From the NCBI GenBank assembly GCA_029939505.1, contig JAOZSV010000017.1:1-36923 (forward strand): DNA of 36,923 bases, in the 5' to 3' direction. Below the pieces are notes generated by a model. The model was not told the DNA's origin, searched no databases, and saw only the letters and a program-made list of their open reading frames with translations. A program made the translations under genes and the position numbers. Origin of the DNA: Thiotrichaceae bacterium (GTDB lineage: Bacteria > Pseudomonadota > Gammaproteobacteria > Beggiatoales > Beggiatoaceae). Positions 1 through 8,412 of the stretch are shown one piece after another (the stretch's first letter is position 1; every line of letters begins with the position of its first letter).

Positions 1-109
1 ACGTTTTTTCTTTAAAAGAACTTTTGCCTCATTGAGGATTAAGAAATCCGATTTTTTTTTAAATCGGATTTCTAAGCTCAAAAATGAATAGGGCGGGATA
101 GGTTCACGA
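1..109. repeat. Right part of a palindromic miniature element (family P), cut by the window start
   Basis: Contains an imperfect hairpin around 42-75 built on AAATCCGAT and ATCGGATTT arms with a poly-T loop. It ends in GGGATAGGTTCA, the inverse of the terminus seen at 1121 and 36648. The first 35 bases resemble the interior of the copy at 36689-36727. No coding capacity; the left end lies outside the window. Confidence 0.6.
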
Positions 110-210
110 AAATGTCAATTACTTAGCCCATATAATGAAATATTTGATGTAGGGGGCAAATTCTAGGTTTTCGTTTTTCTTCAAAAAACTCAAACCTAGA
201 AAAGTTAAGT

Positions 211-858
211 TTATTCCCGTGCTGAGTATATCTCATTATCTTCTAACATATTTAATAAAATAGCGACAATGTTTTTTAGTTTATCAGGCACAATATATTT
301 AGTTAAATCCCTGATTATGATTTTATTTTTTCGCTCTAATAATACAAAACCCCATTCTGTACCCATTGTTACCGCACCATATAAAAATTGATGCTGGGTT
401 TCAACCATTTTATCTAAAGCGATTAATTCCATTATCAGTTGTTTAAATCCACCAATTTCTAAATCATTGTTTTTGGCTTCAATAATAATAAATTGGGTTT
501 TAGCTTCAATTAAATAATCCAGTTTGCCACGTAAATTTTCACTACAATAAATCGCTTCTTCAGAACGAATTTGAAAGTCGATTAAGTAAGACAATTTAAA
601 TAAAATCGGCGAAACAATAAATTCTCGTCTAGCGATTTCAGTTTCAAATTCTGAAAATTTAGCGGCTTGATGAATGGTTTGATTTAAGTCATCTACATTT
701 AAATTTTCATCAATTTTAAGCTGGTAGTTAATAAATTCCCTTTTATAGTGATACTCAAAAAATTCCACTAAATTTTCAGTGCTGATCTTTGATTTAAAAT
801 AATCACTAAAAGTATAGTGAGCAATTTCTTGTTCTAATTTTTTTCGATTTAAAATCAA
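211..858 (-). CDS. Orphan PD-(D/E)XK-like nuclease-fold protein, 215 aa
   Basis: Function is unknown beyond the fold. The C-terminal half has the pattern of a PD-(D/E)XK core: D114 in a GKLDYLI strand, E127-A-K129 in a hydrophobic strand (FIIIEAKNN) and a helix with Q140. This is the layout of type I restriction HsdR N-terminal and related stand-alone nucleases. The N-terminal part is charged and helical with no recognised domain. The only available start is TTG (codon at 856-858), preceded closely by an in-frame stop, so either TTG is used or the 5' end has been lost. Similar short nucleases elsewhere in this window are paired with AAA ATPases. This one has no ATPase next to it, so it may be a leftover of such a pair. 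It is separated from the polysaccharide genes by about 500 bp of repeats. Confidence 0.6.
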   Translation of the reverse strand: MILNRKKLEQEIAHYTFSDYFKSKISTENLVEFFEYHYKREFINYQLKIDENLNVDDLNQTIHQAAKFSEFETEIARREFIVSPILFKLSYLIDFQIRSEEAIYCSENLRGKLDYLIEAKTQFIIIEAKNNDLEIGGFKQLIMELIALDKMVETQHQFLYGAVTMGTEWGFVLLERKNKIIIRDLTKYIVPDKLKNIVAILLNMLEDNEIYSARE

Positions 859-973
859 TTTAAATACCTATAAACTCGATCATCAAGTTTTTTCGTTACC
901 CAACAGACAGAATAGGCGAAATGAATTTTTTAAAACTGATTTAAAATCAAAGCGTTAAAAAATTCTCTGGAAT

Positions 974-1026
974 CCAACGCTTCAGCTTTGGCGACTTAAT
1001 ACCACGGCTCCAAAGCTAAAGCGTTG
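974..1026. repeat. Imperfect hairpin repeat
   Basis: The arm CCAACGCTTCAGCTTTGG (974-991) is the inverted partner of CCAAAGCTAAAGCGTTG (1010-1026). Short related pieces (AAAGCGTT) recur at about 950 and 1041. It is non-coding and probably a degenerate palindromic repeat. Confidence 0.6.
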
Positions 1027-1061
1027 AACGGAAAATGCCCAAAGCGTTGTACTCCAAACGC

Positions 1062-1321
1062 CAATGCCATTAAGTTAAGGGCATACACACAGGTCTTCCC
1101 CTACAAATCCCGCGTATTATATGAACCTATCCCACTATTCGTTTTTGAGCTTAGAAATCCGATTTTTTCAAAAAATCGGATTTCTTAAACCTCGTTTTTT
1201 GGTCAAAAACCCAACTATTTTTATTCATTATTCTGCATTTTTGAATAGTGGGATAGGTTCATGGTTGGTAGTTGTAGGGGCGAACCTGTGTGTTCGCCCT
1301 CGCTTTAAGTTAATGACATTG
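1062..1321. repeat. Outer inverted-repeat element interrupted by a family P element
   Basis: The left arm 1062-1105 starts CAATGCCATTAAGTTAAGGG and contains ACACACAGGT and CCCCTACA. The right arm 1273-1321 is its approximate reverse complement and ends in TTAATGACATTG. A different miniature element (1121-1262) sits between the arms, so this looks like a small palindromic element with another nested in its loop. Together with 859-1061 it fills the gap between the two flanking genes; I see no gene here. Confidence 0.6.
1121..1262. mobile_element. MITE-like family P element, 142 bp
   Basis: It has perfect 20-bp terminal inverted repeats, ATGAACCTATCCCACTATTC at 1121-1140 and its reverse complement at 1243-1262. 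A central hairpin has AAATCCGAT / ATCGGATTT arms (about 1157-1182). There is no transposase. Relatives or partial copies occur at 1-109, about 32555-32612 (interior only) and 36648-36775. No target duplication is obvious. Confidence 0.65.
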
Positions 1322-1353
1322 ACCCTACGCTCGCTGACCCCTTTTATTCTAGC

Positions 1354-3156
1354 TTATTTTGGAACAATAATCTGTACCTTTTGATTAGTGTAAGGACTTT
1401 TTACTTCTCCTACTTTCTTAAGAGAGGAAAAACCCCATTTTTTTAAATTTTGCGTCATGCAGATATTAAATTCTTTATACATTTTCCACTGAACCAAAAG
1501 CAAGGTTCTATCCAGATTGGGTAGTTTGCTTCTGGATAACGCTTCGCAATTCGATTTCTGGAAAGATTCTCTTTCCACGAAGTACCAAGGTGTTCCAGGT
1601 GAAATGCCCCCCAGGGCGTAAACAATGCCGGGCATATCATAGGCAGCCAAAATAGGATCACCTTTCTTAAAATCGGTTTTCTTTTTAATTATGTGGTTCA
1701 GTTTTTCAAAAAATTGTTTGGTTTGAATATCGACTTTTATGCCTTTAAGGGCTTTTATACCTTCAATTGTTTCAGTCTGATTTATCCTAATATCCGCCAG
1801 ACGATAGTGAGAATAAATCACACCATCAATTGTCTTAGACAACATCATGAATGCGACAGTTATGATAATAATACTGGAAATGAGGTGAATTTTAACCCTC
1901 TGATTGAGATATAAAACGAATATCATAATCAGTGCAAACCAAGCAGTTAAATAGGGCGCAAATGCAGTTGAGGATACGTTATTTGTGCCTACCATGCCTA
2001 TGATGGGAATGGCGAGTAGGAGTAAAATAACGCCGAGAATATTCAGTTTCTTTATGGAAAATAATCCTAGAATGTTATCCCACAAAAGTGCCAATAAGGC
2101 ACTTAAACAGGCAAATAGCACAACGATATAAATATGGGCAGATTTTTCCCAGTAAATGCTGAGAAGCCGGCTGCCTTTGTAAAGCTCTAAATGATAGCCT
2201 TGATATATAAAAAATATATAGAGAAAAATAGCTGTGCCAATCAGTATATAACGTTCTTTCAATAGTTGATTGGCTTGATAAGCAAGCAGTAGTCGTACAG
2301 ATAGGAATAAACCGATAAAAAGCGGTAGGAATGCCAGGATTAGGTGTTGACTAACCATGCTAAAATGGGTGACATACTTGCCTAAAAGCGGTATTGGACC
2401 ATAAGTATCCGTAGAACCTGTCTGTTTGATACTTTCCACAGAACCCGATAACCAAGACTGGTAATCTTGAAAAAATAGAAAATACAATAGACCACCAATA
2501 ATGATTCCAATGAGTGGATACACGATAATCATTAGCCGACGAAAATAGACTAAGAGCAACAGCATGGAGACTATAAAAAATGAAATAGCCGATGAGAATT
2601 TAACAAAAAACTGTAGGGCGATTATTATGCCGACGCTTACCAGCAATAACTGGCTAATTTTTGTATGGAAAAATTTTTGTGGTTCGTCAGAAAGGATAAA
2701 TAAGAGTATTCCCGTCGCGACTAACATCAAGTGACTATTTATCGCATTATAAGAAGCAATATAATGACTCAAAGAATAATAGGCTAAACAGCCCAACACC
2801 GAAAAAGCGGAGAGTGTGATGAAATTAACAGGAGAATGACTTTGAACAAAGTCATTTTTTTGTAACCATATCCAAAAGCCCCAAGAGAAAACCAGAGCAG
2901 CGAAAATAGAGAAGATGAATCGTAAAAACCGGTATGTGATGATGTCGGGATTTAACCAAGCAAATAGTTTGCTACCTAATATATGGAAAGTCGAGCCAGT
3001 AAACGTATATTCTTGAGGGTATTTATACAGGAGCATCGCAAAACCTTCATCTGTTATGTCGAACCCTTTATCAATGCCCCACAATAGAATACATAAGACA
3101 GAAGTCAAGACTAACAGCAAGAGGGTATTCGTTATTTTTAGGTTTAATGATTTCAT
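1354..3156 (-). CDS. Polytopic membrane protein, GT-C glycosyltransferase-like
   Basis: About 600 aa with roughly 11-13 hydrophobic segments and a hydrophilic C-terminal domain of about 120 aa. After the first membrane helix there is a D-E pair (ITDEGFAML), the position where GT-C enzymes such as ArnT/PMT carry an acidic loop motif. This suggests a periplasm-facing glycosyltransferase using a lipid-linked sugar, but I cannot name a family. The upstream codon at 3163-3165 is GTG; ATG at 3154-3156 (MKSLNLK) is the more natural start, and neither has a clear Shine-Dalgarno. It lies downstream of wecE, separated by a strong palindrome (3182-3216). Role inferred from context: assembly or modification of the surface glycan. 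Confidence 0.6.
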   Translation of the reverse strand: MKSLNLKITNTLLLLVLTSVLCILLWGIDKGFDITDEGFAMLLYKYPQEYTFTGSTFHILGSKLFAWLNPDIITYRFLRFIFSIFAALVFSWGFWIWLQKNDFVQSHSPVNFITLSAFSVLGCLAYYSLSHYIASYNAINSHLMLVATGILLFILSDEPQKFFHTKISQLLLVSVGIIIALQFFVKFSSAISFFIVSMLLLLVYFRRLMIIVYPLIGIIIGGLLYFLFFQDYQSWLSGSVESIKQTGSTDTYGPIPLLGKYVTHFSMVSQHLILAFLPLFIGLFLSVRLLLAYQANQLLKERYILIGTAIFLYIFFIYQGYHLELYKGSRLLSIYWEKSAHIYIVVLFACLSALLALLWDNILGLFSIKKLNILGVILLLLAIPIIGMVGTNNVSSTAFAPYLTAWFALIMIFVLYLNQRVKIHLISSIIIITVAFMMLSKTIDGVIYSHYRLADIRINQTETIEGIKALKGIKVDIQTKQFFEKLNHIIKKKTDFKKGDPILAAYDMPGIVYALGGISPGTPWYFVERESFQKSNCEALSRSKLPNLDRTLLLVQWKMYKEFNICMTQNLKKWGFSSLKKVGEVKSPYTNQKVQIIVPK

Positions 3157-3181
3157 TGTTTTCACCGATGTTGTTAGGGCA

Positions 3182-3216
3182 TAAAAAAATCCGATTTTTT
3201 TAAAAATCGGATTTTT
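3182..3216. terminator. Palindrome between wecE and the membrane protein gene
   Basis: AAAAATCCGATTTTT-type arms form a long A/T-rich stem with GC pairs in the middle. It lies just after the wecE stop on the minus strand. It could act as a transcript terminator or attenuator, but the same palindrome core is found in family P elements at 42-75, 1157-1182 and 32560-32590, so it may simply be a repeat. Confidence 0.4.
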
Positions 3217-3250
3217 GAGATAATTTAGATTATTAAGTCATTACGAATTT

Positions 3251-4378
3251 TCAAATGATATAGTTTTGAATAGCTTCAGTCACAGCCGTTAATTCTTTTT
3301 TAGATATATCATTAAAAAACGGTAATCGTACCAATCTATCACTCATGTCTTCCGTAACAGGGCAGTGATATTGTTTACCACCCAGCTTGCAACCCATTTC
3401 TGATTTGTGCAATGGTAAATAGTGAAATACCGCATTTATGCCATTTTCTTTTAGATAATTGATGAAATGAGTACGAGCGTTTAATGAGGGCATCAATAAA
3501 TAAAACGCATGGTATGCAGATTCACAGTATTCTGCTATAGTTGGAAGATGCACATCATTTTTTGTTGCCCAATTTTTTAGATATTGATCATAATGTTCCC
3601 AAATCATCTTACGTTTAGACTGAATTTCGTCTTTCTGAGTTATTTGTGCATAGAGAAAAGCGGCTAAAATATCAGACATGACATAACTAGAACCTTTATC
3701 TATCCAAGTGTATTTATCAACTTCCCCACGAAAAAAACGAGACCGATTAGTTCCCTTTTCCCTGATGATTTCAGCACGTTCTATATAAGATGGTTCATTG
3801 ATAAGCAATGCACCGCCTTCACCACAAGTGATATTCTTGGTTTCGTGAAAACTTTGAGTCGCTAAAGCACCGAAAGTTCCCAAGTATTTTCCTTTGTATT
3901 TACCATAGAGTCCATGAGCATTATCTTCAATAATCACCAGATTATGCCGTTCAGCAATTTCCATGATAGTATCCATTTCGCAACCTACCCCAGCATAGTG
4001 TATTAATACTATGGCACGGGTGCGATCATTTATCAATGGTGCTAATTTGGTTTCATCAATATTTAGGGTGTCAGGGCGAATATCAGCAAATACCGGTTTA
4101 GCACCATGCATAAAAAATGCAAGGGTAGTGGTGACAAAACCGTAGGATGGCACAATCACTTCATCTCCCGGTTGCAGGTTTAGAAGAATAGCTGCCATTT
4201 CTAGCGCGTGAGTGCAGGAGGTAGTGAGTAGTATCTTTTTCACACCTAATTGTTTTTCAAGCAAAGTCTGAGTTTTTTTACCAAAAGGACCATCACCGGC
4301 TATAGATTGACCGGCAAAGGCTTCGGCAATCAGTTCTGCTTCATTGCCTACCCAGCAAGGGCGATTGAAAGGAATCAT
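3251..4378 (-). CDS. wecE: dTDP-4-amino-4,6-dideoxygalactose transaminase
   Basis: PLP-dependent aminotransferase of the DegT/DnrJ/EryC1 family that converts dTDP-4-keto-6-deoxyglucose to dTDP-4-amino-4,6-dideoxygalactose (Fuc4N precursor of enterobacterial common antigen and some O-antigens). Conserved stretches match E. coli WecE closely: MIPFNRP start, LTTSCTHALEMAA, GDEVIVPSY, HYAGVGCEMDTIM, and SFHETKN with the PLP lysine K181, then IIREKGTNRSRFFRG. At 375 aa the length is normal. The ATG at 4376-4378 is chosen because family members begin MIPF; the longer frame opens with TTG. No Shine-Dalgarno precedes this ATG. A fragment of the same 5' end sits at 5554-5640, directly after the methyltransferase stop and with a good Shine-Dalgarno, so the intact gene appears displaced from its original site by the HEPN cassette. 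Confidence 0.9.
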   Translation of the reverse strand: MIPFNRPCWVGNEAELIAEAFAGQSIAGDGPFGKKTQTLLEKQLGVKKILLTTSCTHALEMAAILLNLQPGDEVIVPSYGFVTTTLAFFMHGAKPVFADIRPDTLNIDETKLAPLINDRTRAIVLIHYAGVGCEMDTIMEIAERHNLVIIEDNAHGLYGKYKGKYLGTFGALATQSFHETKNITCGEGGALLINEPSYIERAEIIREKGTNRSRFFRGEVDKYTWIDKGSSYVMSDILAAFLYAQITQKDEIQSKRKMIWEHYDQYLKNWATKNDVHLPTIAEYCESAYHAFYLLMPSLNARTHFINYLKENGINAVFHYLPLHKSEMGCKLGGKQYHCPVTEDMSDRLVRLPFFNDISKKELTAVTEAIQNYII

Positions 4379-4453
4379 ATTATTTTTATATTGTCTACTC
4401 AATGACGTTCGTAAATATTAAGATACCTTTTTATTTACATGAACTATCCAGAT

Positions 4454-4993
4454 TTAATTCATTAACGGTAATTTTTGATAAGTTTGTTCGATTAAGTAAT
4501 AAACATAAGAGTAATCATATTTTCTGCCTAATTTGGGTTTCCAATAACGACCATGAGCAAGCCAATGCCTATATTTTAACGCCCCAAGTAACTCAGATAT
4601 GAGTAATTTATTTTCCGGATAGTGTTGTTTCCAGGTTTCAAGAATATCTTCTTCTAAAGAGGCACGATGAGATTTTTGTTTATATATCGTTCTAAAATTC
4701 TGGGATAAACCATCTTTTCCCTTTTGATAACAGCGTGTTAAATAATCTATTCTTAATTTGGCTTCAAACGATGACAACAAAGTTAATGATGACGTTCTTT
4801 CCAACTCATCTATTCTAGCACGAAACTCAATGGAAACTTCTTCTGGTGAGTAGCTCATAAACTTTGCGGGTAAAAATTCTCTTTGCCCTTCAATCCCATA
4901 ATATGCCTTCAAGGCATTTTCTGTGTCAGAATGGTGCTGAACCACTTCAGATAATTCCAGATTTAAGCCAGAAAAGCTTACTCGTTTACCCAT
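4454..4993 (-). CDS. HEPN-domain protein, candidate RNase toxin
   Basis: 179 aa and mostly helical. Near the C-terminus it carries R142-x4-H147 in the sequence YRHWLAHGRYW, the R-x4-6-H signature of HEPN RNases, and the surrounding pattern resembles RiboL-PSP-HEPN proteins. HEPN proteins with this motif are usually metal-independent ribonucleases in toxin-antitoxin or abortive-infection systems. The gene overlaps the upstream 170-aa gene by 8 bp, implying translational coupling, so that protein is the likely partner or antitoxin. The pair is flanked by two copies of the wecE 5' end, marking it as an insertion. Activity is inferred only from the motif. Confidence 0.65.
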   Translation of the reverse strand: MGKRVSFSGLNLELSEVVQHHSDTENALKAYYGIEGQREFLPAKFMSYSPEEVSIEFRARIDELERTSSLTLLSSFEAKLRIDYLTRCYQKGKDGLSQNFRTIYKQKSHRASLEEDILETWKQHYPENKLLISELLGALKYRHWLAHGRYWKPKLGRKYDYSYVYYLIEQTYQKLPLMN

Positions 4994-5498
4994 TGATCAC
5001 TTCCATCAGCGCATCAAAAAAACTTTCCTCATTTAAGTCAATTAATTGAATGGTAGGCGGTGGCGTGGCGATTTTCCATACACAATCAATGTCTTTGGTT
5101 TGTTTCCCGTCATAGATTTGGACTTTTGTGCTAGGCACTGTGGAATTTTTATCAGCCAATATAAATCTGACCTTACCAGCACTACTCTCCATATCAATTC
5201 TACCTTTTGAACCAAATAATCGTGTACCAATAGGGATAAAGACAACCACTTGGTTAGCTATTTTAAGGTGTAATTTTTTACTTTCGTAACTGCCAATATA
5301 TTCTTCATTGAGTCTATATGGAAAAAATTCTAAAGTGACTTGCCCTTGTTTTTTATACTCATAAAACCATGTCTGCACCAGAGAATAAAAATCATTGATG
5401 TGATGAAGCCAGTCATTCTTTCTTTCCTCCCAATTGGTATTATCTTCTTCTGTTGATTTATGTTGTTTAATAAATGCGTCAAAATCTTTCTTGCTCAT
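4986..5498 (-). CDS. Uncharacterised protein, putative partner of the HEPN protein
   Basis: 170 aa, soluble, with no domain I can name. The N-terminal third is helical and charged (WEERKNDWLHHINDFYSLVQTW); the rest is strand-rich, with repeated hydrophobic and basic alternation and an IDMESSAGKVRFIL segment. It starts at ATG 5496-5498 with an AGGT Shine-Dalgarno in proximity. Its 3' end overlaps the HEPN gene start by 8 bp. It is not an MNT nucleotidyltransferase: the GSx10DxD motif is absent, so it is not the usual HEPN/MNT pair. By position it could be an antitoxin or a sensor; this is inference. Confidence 0.6.
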   Translation of the reverse strand: MSKKDFDAFIKQHKSTEEDNTNWEERKNDWLHHINDFYSLVQTWFYEYKKQGQVTLEFFPYRLNEEYIGSYESKKLHLKIANQVVVFIPIGTRLFGSKGRIDMESSAGKVRFILADKNSTVPSTKVQIYDGKQTKDIDCVWKIATPPPTIQLIDLNEESFFDALMEVING

Positions 5499-5553
5499 GT
5501 TAATACCTTTCTAATACCATTTTCTATTTCTTCTAACAAAATCATGGCAAGTG

Positions 5554-5640
5554 GAAAAAGGATCATCACCGGCTATAGATTGGCTGGCAAATGCCTCAGC
5601 AATCAGTTCATTAAAGGGCGATTGAAAGGAATCATATTTT
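5554..5640 (-). pseudogene. Remnant of the wecE 5' end
   Basis: Matches 4285-4379 (start of the intact wecE) with an internal deletion of about 15 bp that shifts the frame: M-I-P-F-N-R-P is followed within a few codons by a stop. The ATG follows the methyltransferase stop by 7 nt, and the overlapping end of that gene supplies AGAGGTGA as a Shine-Dalgarno. This is therefore the native wecE position. The fragment is one arm of a direct repeat flanking the HEPN cassette. Confidence 0.85.
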
Positions 5641-5641
5641 A

Positions 5642-6265
5642 TCACCTCTTGGTACATTCTAAGATGAAATGCGTATAAGGAATTCTTAACATATCATGGC
5701 GAATATCGGTGCTAATATTTGGAAAGACTTGAGAAGCGAGTTCAAGATAGCCTTCTTGAGTTCTGACATTTTGCCCTCGATCTTTGGAAATGAGCCATCT
5801 GGCTACCGGGGATTGCTTTTCCATAAAAACACCATCCATTGTAATTAATCTCCCCCCGTTTTTAAGGGCAGCATGAGCAATTTTGAATAGTTGCAATGCT
5901 TCCGCATCCTCTAAATGGTGCAAAACGCCTATTGCTAAAACAATGTCAAAATGTGAGTGTTCTTTGAGATTAGTGGTATTAATTTGCTCACAAACAAAAG
6001 TTGCGCGATTGCCATAACGTTTTTGGGCAGCTTCGATGTACTGGTGACTGGCATCAAAGCCGGTATATTCTACGTTTTTTGGTAAGTAGTGTAAAATATC
6101 ACCGGGTCCACAGCCAATATCTAAAAGCTTGTCACCTGTTTTTGGTCGTATGTATTTCTTAACTAAAGTAGTGCCACTATGTGGTCCACCAATGAGTTTT
6201 CCAAAAATGCCATAAACAGCGGGAATTGATAAAATTGAACGGATACCGTTATTAATTTGGGACAT
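5642..6265 (-). CDS. Class I SAM-dependent methyltransferase, 207 aa
   Basis: Has the SAM-binding motif I LLDIGCGPG (residues 47-55), an acidic residue at the end of strand 2 (GFDAS, D71), and the post-motif VLAIGVLHHLED expected of Methyltransf_11/25 proteins. The substrate is unknown; in this locus a sugar, lipid carrier or glycan intermediate is plausible. It starts 6 nt downstream of the large membrane protein gene stop and ends 7 nt before the wecE remnant, so the ancestral order was membrane protein, methyltransferase, wecE in one operon. A decayed duplicate lies at 11962-12403. Confidence 0.8.
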   Translation of the reverse strand: MSQINNGIRSILSIPAVYGIFGKLIGGPHSGTTLVKKYIRPKTGDKLLDIGCGPGDILHYLPKNVEYTGFDASHQYIEAAQKRYGNRATFVCEQINTTNLKEHSHFDIVLAIGVLHHLEDAEALQLFKIAHAALKNGGRLITMDGVFMEKQSPVARWLISKDRGQNVRTQEGYLELASQVFPNISTDIRHDMLRIPYTHFILECTKR

Positions 6266-6270
6266 GGTTC

Positions 6271-8412
6271 TTATCTAACTATTCTCTTGCAGGAAAGCAG
6301 TCTGGGTTTAGTGTATATACTATCTATTCTTAAAACTTGTGAAAAGCCCTTATCAAGAGCTTTGGAACAAAGAGCTTTAGTATTTTGCTTTTCTGTTCTA
6401 ACCCCAAAATTTTCATAACTTTCATAGCCATAAGCCCCCTTTGGTTGACAGTGAGTTGGAGGCAAACCATCTAACATAGCCATTCCAGTCATAGCAGGCA
6501 CTGAAAATGGAACTGCATAACATTCTTCCAACTTTGCATTCCAAAAATCCTTATTTGACTGTGGAATAAAAACTAGCGTCTTTTTCTTTTCTGACAAAGG
6601 CATATCTTTACCTATTTGGCGCAATAAATTGATTATTTTGCCCTCAGTCGTTGATAAGTAATTTGGATTATTCTTTATTAATTGACTTAATTGCAATTGC
6701 CTATTATACACTGCTTGGATTTGATAAGTATAATTTAAAATACAAATACCACAAATAGCTAGAATTATTAGATATGTTTTTTTCTGAAAAAGATTTTGGA
6801 ATTTACCCATACTAGCTAATATAAAAGCAAGCGCAATCCAGTTTTGAAAATCAAAAAAATAGACATTAACTGTCATAGAATTGGGATGATTATACGGCGG
6901 TAAGTGAAATAACATACCGGGCAATAAACCAACAACACATAAAATAATTATAATTTCTACATCAATCAATTGCTTACTAATAAATAAAGTTTTTAAGTGA
7001 GATACATTATTAATCTTTCTTTCATACCATAACCTTAATGTTATAAACAGTATTGACCAAAAACAACAAAAAAACAGGAAAAATAACCATAAACTGGGTT
7101 TTATCCAAGTACGGAGCAAATTAAAGGGATCGAATAGGGATACTGATTGTGCATTATAGCCAGTGGTGGCTTGATTTGCAATCGTAAAACTGATAATCAC
7201 AACAATAATACTTATTCCACTGACGATTATGGCAGAAAAACTATACATGAGATTTTTATAAAGTTTGAGACGTATAAATAGATAAAAAAGGAGTGGCAAA
7301 ATAAGAAGAACAGTAGATAACTTAGTGAAACCAATTAAGACAAGCATAAAAGGTAAAACCAGTAGAAAAAAAACAAACTCTATATTGGTTAAAGCATTAT
7401 TATGATTAATAGAAAGCAACATTCCTAAAAATAGAAACGCAAATGTCAAGCCCAAAGAATAAGAAGCACCATGTATATGCAAATACCAAAGTAAGATCAT
7501 ATTATTATGAGCATAAGGATAATATATAAAACCAATATTAGCGATAAAAAAAATGAGCCAAAACTTAAAATCTGCCCTTAAACTCCAATTTCCCAAATTA
7601 GAATTTTCTTGCCATTTTTTCAAGTTAATGGCTAATAATAATAAACTACTAAACATAAATGGGGTAAAAATAATGGGAAAAGCTAAGTTATAGAATATTA
7701 TTGGTGATATATCCAATAATTTGGCAAGATTACCAAAAATCCAATGGCTACCAAAATAAAAAACAAAAGAAGGAATACCATCCAAACCCGTACTGGGAAT
7801 ATTATGAGCTTGTATCATATTAATAATACTAGAATGAAACAAGACATCTTTAAAAGTCTTATAGGTGCTGGTATTGTCAAAAAAAATTAATTCTTCAAAA
7901 AATAAAGGGCTTCTTAAACCATATTTCCAAATGAGACTGGCTACCCAAATAGAAAATAATATGCTAATGCCAAGAAATAGGTAAGTTTGCTTATTATTTC
8001 TACCTTGAAACCAAGAATAAAAAACATAAGCAAATAGGGAAAAACTAATTAAGTAAAAAACATGCAATACATAAAACGAAAAAATGTTACCGGCGACAAT
8101 TAGTATGATTAACCCTATTAAAGAAAGTGCTGCATCTGATGTTAGCCATCTGTTACTCAAAGGAAGTTTAAATTTACTTTCTGCAATACGATAAGCTTGT
8201 GGAAAATTGAGTAAAAAAATACTGAGTACTAAGGCACTTAATATGGGATGGAAAAAATGCTCCGAACCATAAAAGTGATTATTGTTTATTTCCAGTTGAA
8301 ACAGATAACCACGTTGAATAAGGTAGCCGCTCAAAGCTATTATTCCTGCCATTATTGAACCAAAAATAGCTATTGTTTTGGAGGCATCGTTGTAGGATGT
8401 TGTTGTATTCAT
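6271..8412 (-). CDS. Large polytopic membrane protein (block A), GT-C-like
   Basis: 713 aa with many predicted membrane helices across residues about 13-570, followed by a soluble C-terminal domain (about 590-713) containing LVFIPQSNKDFWNAKLEECY and a conserved C-terminus. Family not recognised; size and topology fit GT-C glycosyltransferases or O-antigen polymerase-like proteins of polysaccharide loci. Its start (ATG 8410-8412) overlaps the stop of the upstream methyltransferase by 4 bp. A paralogue (12410-14581) is very similar in the N-terminal 140 residues and the C-terminal region but diverges in the middle, so the middle may determine substrate or linkage. Remnants of the N-terminus recur at 11818-11877. 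Confidence 0.65.
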   Translation of the reverse strand: MNTTTSYNDASKTIAIFGSIMAGIIALSGYLIQRGYLFQLEINNNHFYGSEHFFHPILSALVLSIFLLNFPQAYRIAESKFKLPLSNRWLTSDAALSLIGLIILIVAGNIFSFYVLHVFYLISFSLFAYVFYSWFQGRNNKQTYLFLGISILFSIWVASLIWKYGLRSPLFFEELIFFDNTSTYKTFKDVLFHSSIINMIQAHNIPSTGLDGIPSFVFYFGSHWIFGNLAKLLDISPIIFYNLAFPIIFTPFMFSSLLLLAINLKKWQENSNLGNWSLRADFKFWLIFFIANIGFIYYPYAHNNMILLWYLHIHGASYSLGLTFAFLFLGMLLSINHNNALTNIEFVFFLLVLPFMLVLIGFTKLSTVLLILPLLFYLFIRLKLYKNLMYSFSAIIVSGISIIVVIISFTIANQATTGYNAQSVSLFDPFNLLRTWIKPSLWLFFLFFCCFWSILFITLRLWYERKINNVSHLKTLFISKQLIDVEIIIILCVVGLLPGMLFHLPPYNHPNSMTVNVYFFDFQNWIALAFILASMGKFQNLFQKKTYLIILAICGICILNYTYQIQAVYNRQLQLSQLIKNNPNYLSTTEGKIINLLRQIGKDMPLSEKKKTLVFIPQSNKDFWNAKLEECYAVPFSVPAMTGMAMLDGLPPTHCQPKGAYGYESYENFGVRTEKQNTKALCSKALDKGFSQVLRIDSIYTKPRLLSCKRIVR

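Noticed and set aside
1121-1384. An 87-codon plus-strand open frame
   Set aside because: It runs through the family P palindrome and the outer inverted repeat; the translation reflects repeat sequence and has no domain or Shine-Dalgarno.
4454-5498. Classical HEPN/MNT toxin-antitoxin pair
   Set aside because: The 170-aa partner lacks the nucleotidyltransferase GSx10DxD motif and is too large and strand-rich for MNT.
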